Of a stretch of 64,000 nt of DNA, positions 56,701 to 64,000 are shown piece after piece. The notes beneath the pieces were generated by a model. That model saw only the letters and a list, made by a program, of their open reading frames with translations. It was not told the origin of the DNA and did not search any database. The translations under genes were made by a program, and so were the position numbers. This DNA is from Trichaptum fuscoviolaceum (lineage: Eukaryota; Basidiomycota; Agaricomycetes; Hymenochaetales; Trichaptaceae): the NCBI GenBank assembly GCA_910574455.1, contig CAJSYZ010000009.1, forward strand, positions 682,001-746,000, given 5' to 3'. Position 1 is the stretch's first letter. Every line of letters begins with the position of its first letter.

Positions 56701-57662
56701 GATTCACGGTGGAATGGCTTGATGATGATCTTGGGGACAATACCCGCTCCCACTTCACACTTATACAAAGTAGTTGAAGTCAGTTTTCTGATTTCCCATT
56801 CTTCTAGAAAGAGAGAGGGAGCTATTAGTGCTTTGTACTATGACTCGGATAAACCGCAAGTTGAACTGATAGTAGGAGATGACAAATGATTTCTTCCGGA
56901 TGACTTGATTATAAGGCTTCTTTTCATTTTAAGCACAAACAAACAAGAAAATGAGTCATGTTAACTCCGAAGAAGTCGGGAGGATACAACCCACTGCACA
57001 AGAAGCTGCTCCATCAGCTCTAGAAGGATTTCGAAGAAAGCCATGAGTAACTCACCATACAACAGTCATCCCTGTACACAACCCGAAACTTGAACTAGAA
57101 CCGTGCCAAAATGGGAAATGGGCCAACTTGAATGCATCCCAACCCGCTTCGGAAGGAGTAATTTGCATGAAGGCGCGTTTCTCGTCCTCGGAGCTGAGGG
57201 AATTGCGCTGTCGGCCGATGATGGACTCATACTGCACATTGAAACCGAGTGTTCTCCGTTTAGGCGGCAATGGTGGCGGGGCAGAGGTGTTTGGCAAGGA
57301 ATGGGGACACGACAAGTTGACAACAACTTGGATGATGTCGAAAATGCAGTTATATTTTTCCCTTTGCGGCATTTGCAAATTGAGTTGTGAGTCGCTTTGT
57401 CGACCTTTGTGCATGCAAGCGGAATATTGGGATGCATCAAACTGCCCGGTGATACATAGCCCCGTATATACGAATCCGACCGCGCAACTTCGCAACCTTC
57501 CCTCTCCAGCATCCTTCCCATGTTTTTGGGCTCTTTACGCCGCTCAGGCCAGGCGAACTTAGGATTAGATGTCGATTGAGCAGGGATCCCTGAAGTGAGA
57601 GTAGACGGTAGGGATAGAGACTCGTCCCGACTGACTGCTCAGCGCGAGTCCTGTGGCCGCTT
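56701..57662. other. Intergenic, uncertain coding
   Basis: 57050-57520 has overlapping open frames on both strands (minus strand DEKRAFMQITPSEAGWDAFK is the most protein-like). No domain or consistent exon structure, so no gene is called. Confidence 0.3.
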
Positions 57663-57985
57663 ATTGTTGAGCTTGAGATGGTCGAGGAAAAGAGGAACGA
57701 TGGAACGAGAAGAAGCTGACGCGGCCATCGTTCCTTCCGGTGACAAGAAAGTCGGAGTCATACTGGAAAGTTGTCACTGATGAGTCGGGGATACAGGAAT
57801 GTGAAGAAAATCATACCCATTTGCAGATTCCATACGCGAACGGATGTGTCCAATCCCCCTACCCCCACCCCAAGAAAAGAAGACAATATAATTTTCGGCG
57901 TAAATCTTATGCAGATGTTCTCGGAGAACGTATAGACATTCCCCGTGCCGATGCTCCAAAGCTGAAGAAGCCCGTGAGTATTATG
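57663..57985 (-). pseudogene. WD40 fragment resembling Cdc4/Fbw7-type F-box protein
   Basis: Minus strand, in shifting frames: LWSIGTG, then CLYVLREHLHKIYAE, then GGLDTSVRVWNLQMG (57860-57820), then SDFLVTGRNDGRVSFFSF (57760-57700). The order matches two to three consecutive WD40 blades as in Cdc4/Sel-10/Fbw7 proteins, which recognise phosphodegrons for SCF. At least two frame changes. No F-box part seen nearby. Confidence 0.5.
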
Positions 57986-59859
57986 ATTCAAAAATTAAAA
58001 GAACAACTTACTCGAGAAGTACAGTAGTAGCTTTCGCTCACTGATTACTGCACGCATACATCCTCTCCTCGTGCCTGTGAGGGCCGGTTCAGTAACTTGC
58101 CTCTTTGCACATCCGAAACGTCGGTGATGCGTCTCGCAATTCAAAACCTGAGAGGAGCGGACCTCGGATGCAAGTGCAGCAACCAGTTTTAATGTCCTGC
58201 TCTCTGAGCTGGTCATCAGCCACCACTGACGATGAGCTCTCTGGCATAGCCCTGTCCCTCGGAGAAGGTTCACTCATGATATATGGTTACGGATGTAACC
58301 ACTCTACCATCACAAATCGCTGAAGAAGTTTGTGTTGTCAACTGTGGAGGTGGACGCGTGCGCATGTGTGCTCGCCATTGCTTTAGTCGGTGGGGGGATA
58401 CGCGTCGGCATAAATCTGCGAGAGAATCCTGGGTCAAGAATTGGGGCGCCTGCTGTGGGCGCAGTAAATTGCGTAGACGGCAGTGGTTTCGTTCCTCTGC
58501 AAAAGCGGTCGAACTCCTACCCCCTTGGTTTCCATACGAGCCTAGAGCGGCGCACGAGTAGAAACGCGTCGACCCACAGGGAGCTAACAAAGTAAGGCGC
58601 AGACGTTTTACGCGAGCTGCGCGAGGCGTTGAAACCGATAGAACAATTTGAGCATGCCGAGACAGGCAAAGCGCGAGTCGGCAGATGCGCGGCGGAAGAA
58701 AGAGGTCTATCAGAGTTGTACAAGGTCCCGCATGGTGTTGGGAGAGAATCGGGACGTGCAGGAGGAATTCGATGTTGAAAATTGGTAGAAAAGTGAAGAA
58801 GAGAATCTGCGGTGACTTGGGCGTTGGGATACAGTGGTAGTTGAGGAGGAGGCCATGACTACGTCAGTTCGCTACTGAAAAGTCACTTGAGGCCATCAAC
58901 GATATTATAGAGCTTACTCATCTTGGATGATTGGTTAAAGTGTGTCTGTAAGGTGGTTCCTGCCCTAGGCTGCCAGTGCCAGTGTGTAAGATGATCCCGT
59001 GTCAACTCAACTGTACATCCTACGGCAGCGGCTGTTCCTTTTTCCGATAATTGCGTAGGATGCGATCAATAGTGGAGGGTGCGGGCCAAGATGTAATCCT
59101 GGAGAGCAGAACGTAGTGTTAAACAGAAAATACACCAGGACGTAAGACAACCTGAGGAAGTTCTCTGTTAACGAGCCTGGTTGTATGGCATGGTGACTAC
59201 GGCCAGTGTTGAGCATCTTCAATGTCCACCAAGTACTATGCCTGTGGTAGCAACAACTTGAAGTTGAAGTCGACAACTGAGTGCCAGCCTGCCAGCCTTA
59301 GTAGTGAGTGCCACAACTTCAAGTTGAACTTGAAGTCACCGTGCCAGTGACCGGCGTGCCACTGGCACTGGCAGCCTGAGTGGCAGTGAGCCTGAGTGAC
59401 TCCGACTCAGACATCACTGGCAGAAGAATTTGCCGTCCATGTCCTCTTCATCTTGCTCCCCGGAACATTGAAGGGATGAAGTAGTGATGTTGAAGGCAAC
59501 TTGAGCCAGAGGAACTTTAACACGGTGTATGTCCCCGAAATGTTAAAGTAGAAGCACAACACAAACAAGCCTTCGGGTACTACTAGTACGAGTACTAGTA
59601 GGCTAGTAGATACTCCTGGCAGCCTGGGGATGCGCTGCATCGTATGAGATGTGGTGATCAGTATTTACAAAATATCTTCAAGTTGAAGGTCATATCATCA
59701 CACAATCAAGCAAGACATAGGCGTTTTATTCAAGAAAAAGACGACACATCATTGTTTACTATTATCGGAAAGACAAAGTCGAAACATCATTGTTTATCAG
59801 GAAGACAGATAGACTCGACGAAGTTTATACCGTGACCATATACTACGGGTAGTAGTATA
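57986..59859. other. Intergenic, repeat-rich, no gene recognised
   Basis: Short frames only. 59245-59405 is dense in caacttgaagttgaa and gccagtg/cactggc words. 59575-59610 has actagtacgagtactagta palindromes. Confidence 0.55.
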
Positions 59860-62800
59860 CTAGGACAAGGGCGTCAAAGATTTGAGTCGAGATACGCCTT
59901 CGCCGGTAATCCGAAACTCAAATGGCTCTTTGTAAAGAGGATTGGAAGGATTCACAAATCCTTCCTTGGAACTAGGAGGCTTCCGTGTTTGCTCACGCAC
60001 TTCCTTTGCCCAGTCCATGCGCAGAGCCAAATAAGACTGAGGTGCCCGACCATAAGGGCCATGGTTCCCCACTATCTTGCATATCCTTTTAAGCACGTCC
60101 TGCTGTTCATAGGTAAAGAGTGGTTCCCCCGCTGTCAGGTGCAGTACGGATGGTGCGTTTTCTATGAATTTGGAGAGAGATTCGTCGTCACCATAATAAT
60201 GTCGGTCGTGGATAAGTTTATTCAAATGTTGCCTGAGTGGAGTCTTGTTCATCACCTCAAAAACGACATGTTCAGAAGACGTAATCATCTGCATCGCGTT
60301 GGAAAGGATAACAGCTTTCTCCCTGTGCGTATTTCGCCGCTTCTCCAGATGCAGGATCTTCGATAATTTTTTTCGGTCTTCGTCATTTTCCGGCCACTTT
60401 CGCACTGGCACCGGGACTTCCGTGAGATTCGCCTGCTTGACAACTTCCGCTAGTGTGTTCAAGGATAATTGGTCGAAAGAAGCTGAGACTTCCTCAAAAC
60501 TGCGCTGTATATCAGCTGGGAGAGCTTTTGGAGGAAAACCTTTGGCCGACGCATGGGGTATGTCCTCAGAGCCATAGTATTCGATGTCGCCCTCTTCGGC
60601 CATCTTTGCAAAGAATTCCTCGAAATAGAACTTAGGCAGGTCCTTCAGATCGAGGACACCCTCTTCTGATGGATCAAGATTTGGGAACGGTTTGCACGTA
60701 AAGTCATCTATGCTGGCATCCCATGTGGACTCCTGCTCGTCGAGTGTGGTGGCTGGCTGTTGTGAATCCAACTTCTTCAGCTTGCGATTGAGGATGACAT
60801 ACAACCTTCGATGGAATTCGAAGATAAGATAGAAGCGCACAAGAAAGAAACGGAACTTTTCGATGGATTTTGCGTCAGGCGACGGCTGCCAGGAGTTTGT
60901 GAAGGGGTATTTGGATTTAAGCTCTGCTCTCGCGCCCTCTACCAAGCTCTGCAGCTTCTTTTCGGTTTCCCTCAGCGTCTTCACGGCCCGGCCCCTCTTT
61001 TCCTCACTACACTTTGGGTCCTTTGTCGTCTCCTCTGCTTTCTTTTTCGCCTTAACCGCGTCCTTGTATGTCGTATCCTCCTCGCGGAAGTCTGCTAACT
61101 TGTCTTCAATCCCTGCTAACCACTCTTCGTAGCGTGCTTCCTCTGAGGATATGAGGCTTTGAGGTAAAGCGGTGAGCAGGTCATCAAACAGATGCCTTGC
61201 AATGGGAACCTTTCCGTTCCGGCGCATGGTTGGTTGGGCAGTGAACTCAGCGTAAAGCTCGTTTACACCTCTGATGAGCCCCGCTGTCTTGACACCGCCA
61301 TCACCAGTAATGTCAAAAGGGGCAACCGATTCGATCTTGAATTTGTTTGGGAAAACAATGGCAAAAGCCATATAAAGAATGTTCCTGGCGTCCTCGAAGA
61401 CGTGTCGTAGTTTAATACTACAAGCTGCCGCTTCGCTCTATGTGAGAACTCATGAGTTTAATTTGTTTTGCAATAGCTTTCAAGATGACTTACCGATTCA
61501 GCTGCTACGGCAATGATTGTTGAAGCTCGCGTATCATGACAGCGAACGATGCTATAGTCCGCGTCAAAAGGTCGTCTTTGGAGCGGTCCGCCTTCCGTTC
61601 AGCATCCAATGTCTGGTCTGCCTTCCGTTCAGCATCCAATGTCTCCCTACGAGCCAGCTTTTCGTTCATTTGATGCACCTTGTCGGTGGTGCTTCGAATC
61701 ATATCAAATTGACTGTCAAGCCTTTTGCTAACATTAGCTGCCATGACGGAGTGTAGCGCATGGATGCCCTCCTCAGCTGCAGCCCTCGCAAGCATCGGGT
61801 AATTCAGGGTTGCCTGGTCCTTTATATGTTGTATCTCGTTGGAGAGAGATTCGACTTTCTCCTCCAAGGTCTTTATTGTCTCCGAGTAATCCGTGTTCTC
61901 CGATTTGGCCGCCTTTTTTTTCGTGGCTTTCAGATCTTCCTTTTTTTTGTCAAGATCTTGAGATCCAACATTCTGCATCGCCCGTTCCAGCCGTTCATCC
62001 ACTTTCTTTTTTTCATCAGTATTCGCCGCCCCCGAGCTGCCGCTCCATGCTTGAGTTTTGTTATCACCTGGTTGAGAACTTTGGCAGTCTCGACCAGCTT
62101 TCCTCCAATGTCCGTCCATTCCTTGCCCGCTTTGTCCAAGTCGCCCCCTATCCCATTGAGCATGGTGACTGACAAGTCGCTGGTTGGGTATAGGAAAGAG
62201 ATAAGAAGCAATCTACACAGACTGGCAATGTCACTCACAGGTTCGTTTTCAAGTCTTCGACACTGTTTGACGGCTTGGAGTCCACGTCCGACCCAGGTTT
62301 TGCCACCCCACTGCCAGTGGCACCGGCACTGGCGGCCTCGCTGACAGTAGAATGGAATGTCATCAAGATGCAATTAAGCTCAGGCTGGCAACACTACTCA
62401 CAATTCCAAATTGGATGTGTCTGGTTCCGCCTCAGTGGCAGACGTCAAATTGCCACTGCCAACTCCTAGTCCGACCTCAAACTCCGATTGTGACCTCAAC
62501 CCGGGCCCTGCACTTGCAAGAGACTCCGAGTCGGACATGGAGACGCCGGGCCCATTCACTGGCAGGCTGTCAAGAGAATGTCCTGGTCACATACTTTGAA
62601 GGCTGGCAACATGAATGACACTTACTTGATTGCTGATTTGCCACTGTCATCTCGCTGTACCAACTGAATGAGAAATTCAATCCATTTCACCATGTCTGAC
62701 CGCGTCTTTATAAGCTCGGGCCACGGATGGGCTCCATTTTCGCCGGAAGAAACTAGTCCTGTTTGGACTTTTTGTGAAAGAATTGAAATTACTACTAATA

Positions 62801-62951
62801 CTAGTTTTTGAGACATGTACTACATACCAGCTCGTCTGGCATCATCTGGACCCAGCAGCAGGCTGATTTTGATTGGCTTGGGAGGCTCAGGCTGAGTGAT
62901 GCCAGTGTTAACAGGTAGCACTGGCATGTTAGCGTGAGGGACAACAGACAT
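59860..62951 (-). CDS. Large multi-exon coiled-coil protein, function unknown
   Basis: ATG 62951. Exons 62951-62828, 62758-62626, 62566-62402, 62340-62239, 62179-62068 and 62005 onward keep one frame through introns of 59-69 bp. The last exon (61437-59860) follows a 56-bp intron (GTAAGT...CATAG). Between 61590 and 61505 the frame must move back one base (KADRSKDDLL to DADYSIVRCHDTRASTIIAV); otherwise the protein stops at 61505. N-terminus MSVVPHANMPVLPVNTGITQ, Ser/Gly-rich linkers, a coiled coil (EKVESLSNEIQHIKDQ), a 10-residue duplication TLDAERKADQ/TLDAERKADR, then a 526-residue part with KFYFEEFFAKMAEEGDIEYY and PYGRAPQSYLALRMDWAKE. No domain recognised; about 900 residues if joined. Confidence 0.65.
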
Positions 62952-63462
62952 TCTGAAGGGATAGTCGTTGAGTTGCTGGCTTCAAGATGATGTGGGGGGC
63001 ATCATGATGGGGTCCGCTGCCAGTGGCAACTAAAAGCTATTCACCGTCGGAACGTGAACTTGAAGAAGTTGATGGAAGTCGGATACTACCGCTGCCAGCA
63101 GGCCACACCGTGACTCAGGCTGACGGAGTGCCGTGAAGAGTAGTACTATATTTAAATTTAAGTACTCAGGCTAGTACTACTATGCCAGTGATACTACTAC
63201 TACTAGTAGTAGGACTTCCCAGCCTCACTGGCACTGGCAGTGCCACAGCATGAGTGCACCCGCCGCGAGTAGTACTACTACCGTAACTACTAGTACTTAC
63301 TAGTCGAATTTGAAGTTGATGATCTCAGCAACTTGACAGCTCGGCCGCCGCAGTTCGCTTCGGAGTCCGAGTCCTCGCCGGATAGTACTATAGTAGTACT
63401 ATACTTGTTTGTGTTTCACGGCATGATGATGCGGAGGCACCGTGATCATCATTATGATGGTA
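62952..63462. repeat. Intergenic, TACTAC/AGTAGT and TGCCAGTG word clusters
   Basis: 63145-63300 and 63390-63405 carry tactactagtagta-type palindromic microsatellites; tgccagtg/cactggca recur throughout. No gene recognised. Confidence 0.6.
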
Positions 63463-63848
63463 CTGGATGCCTTCCCGTAAGGATTTAGGACGACGATTCT
63501 TATCCTAAATCCTCTTCCGAATATTATCCGGGAACGGAGCCAACTTTCGGTCGACGTCGGTCGTCCTAAATTACTGAGATCAAGGAAGGGCTCTAAACAT
63601 TACAGCAGCGTTCTCACATACCATATTTAGTAGAAGTGAAGATTATGTGACGCACCCGCTTCCATTTTAAGCAATTTTATCTATGAAAATAATCCGGCAG
63701 ACCTCACCGTGGCAACCAGAAAGGAATTTAGGACCCGTCCTAGATGTTGCTTACGGTTTAGGATGGCTGTCCTAAACCTGTACCTGACGGAGTTTCAAAG
63801 ATTTAGGACAGCCTCCGCCGTCCTAAATTCTTACGGGAAGGCATCCAC
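63463..63848. mobile_element. Tc1/mariner-like MITE
   Basis: TIR tggatgccttcccgtaag (63464 on) with its complement ending 63847, and TA on each side (63461-63462 and 63849-63850). Internal GATTTAGGACG/CGTCCTAAAT words recur four times. TA duplication fits Tc1/mariner. No coding capacity. Confidence 0.6.
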
Positions 63849-63903
63849 TAGAGTAGTGACGCAGCCTGCGGCTCAGGCTGAGTCGGAAGCCACCATACTC
63901 AGG

Positions 63904-64000
63904 CTATGCTTCCCGTACTAAGGATTTAGAACGGCTTTTTCGTCCTACAAGTAGTATGTAGTACTAGTACTAAACGGCACGGCTCGGAGCCAAACTCTCC
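63904..64000. mobile_element. Partial second copy of the ATTTAGGACG MITE family
   Basis: tgcttcccgtactaaggatttagaacggc repeats the start of the preceding MITE with changes and runs off the window. Confidence 0.4.

Noticed and set aside
60811..61132. Plus-strand ORFs opposite the coiled-coil gene
   Set aside because: Antisense shadows of a clearly protein-like minus-strand frame.

Overview
The window reads as genomic DNA of a mushroom-forming or related basidiomycete (Agaricomycetes-like). The support is short GT-AG introns of about 50-75 bp with CTNAC/CTAAT branch motifs, basidiomycete-style F-box and kinase-like genes, a group III histidine kinase relic, and fungal chromovirus and DIRS-type retroelements. 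No bacterial operons, rRNA genes or convincing tRNA genes were seen. All identifications come from reading the sequence; no database search was run.

Layout. Three tandem + strand paralogues of an unrecognised four-transmembrane protein family lie at about 5.7-8.5 kb (copy A), 38.1-41.1 kb (B) and 46.7-49.4 kb (C). A non-coding upstream module is also duplicated, with five recognisable copies at about 0-1.4, 17.1-19.6, 36.4-38.1, 43.9-45.0 and 46.1-46.7 kb. Transposons have inserted at different points of this module and its neighbourhood. In several cases the uninterrupted paralogous module elsewhere in the window serves as the empty site.

Mobile DNA fills most of 1.4-36.4 kb. Five terminal-inverted-repeat elements have perfect 8-bp target duplications and no visible transposase (hAT-like or KDZ/Zisupton-like): TE-1 (1378-4653), TE-2 (17514-19125, with F-box gene fragments), TE-3 (9832-17076, split by a DIRS-type tyrosine-recombinase retroelement), TE-4 (19663-35518, with a coatomer beta-prime pseudogene that is itself split by a 9.7-kb Ty3/Gypsy chromovirus) and TE-5 (44194-44624). 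There are also a MULE-like MITE with a 9-bp duplication, a PIF/Harbinger-like MITE with TAA duplications, and a Tc1/mariner-like MITE. The Gypsy LTRs differ at one position in 467, so it inserted recently. Its unusual features are a diverged extra integrase-type zinc-binding domain upstream of Gag, a long Gag N-terminal extension without an ATG, and a zinc-knuckle ORF after Pol.

The right third (42-64 kb) is more gene-like. It holds a kinase-like gene with an altered DFG motif, an F-box gene with a long acidic tract, a decayed group III hybrid histidine kinase, a 3'-5' exonuclease-like gene with a membrane anchor, a WD40 fragment resembling Cdc4/Fbw7, and a large coiled-coil gene of unknown function.

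Frame breaks across unrelated genes are nearly all of the one-base-missing type. They may partly reflect assembly errors at short homopolymers rather than biology.
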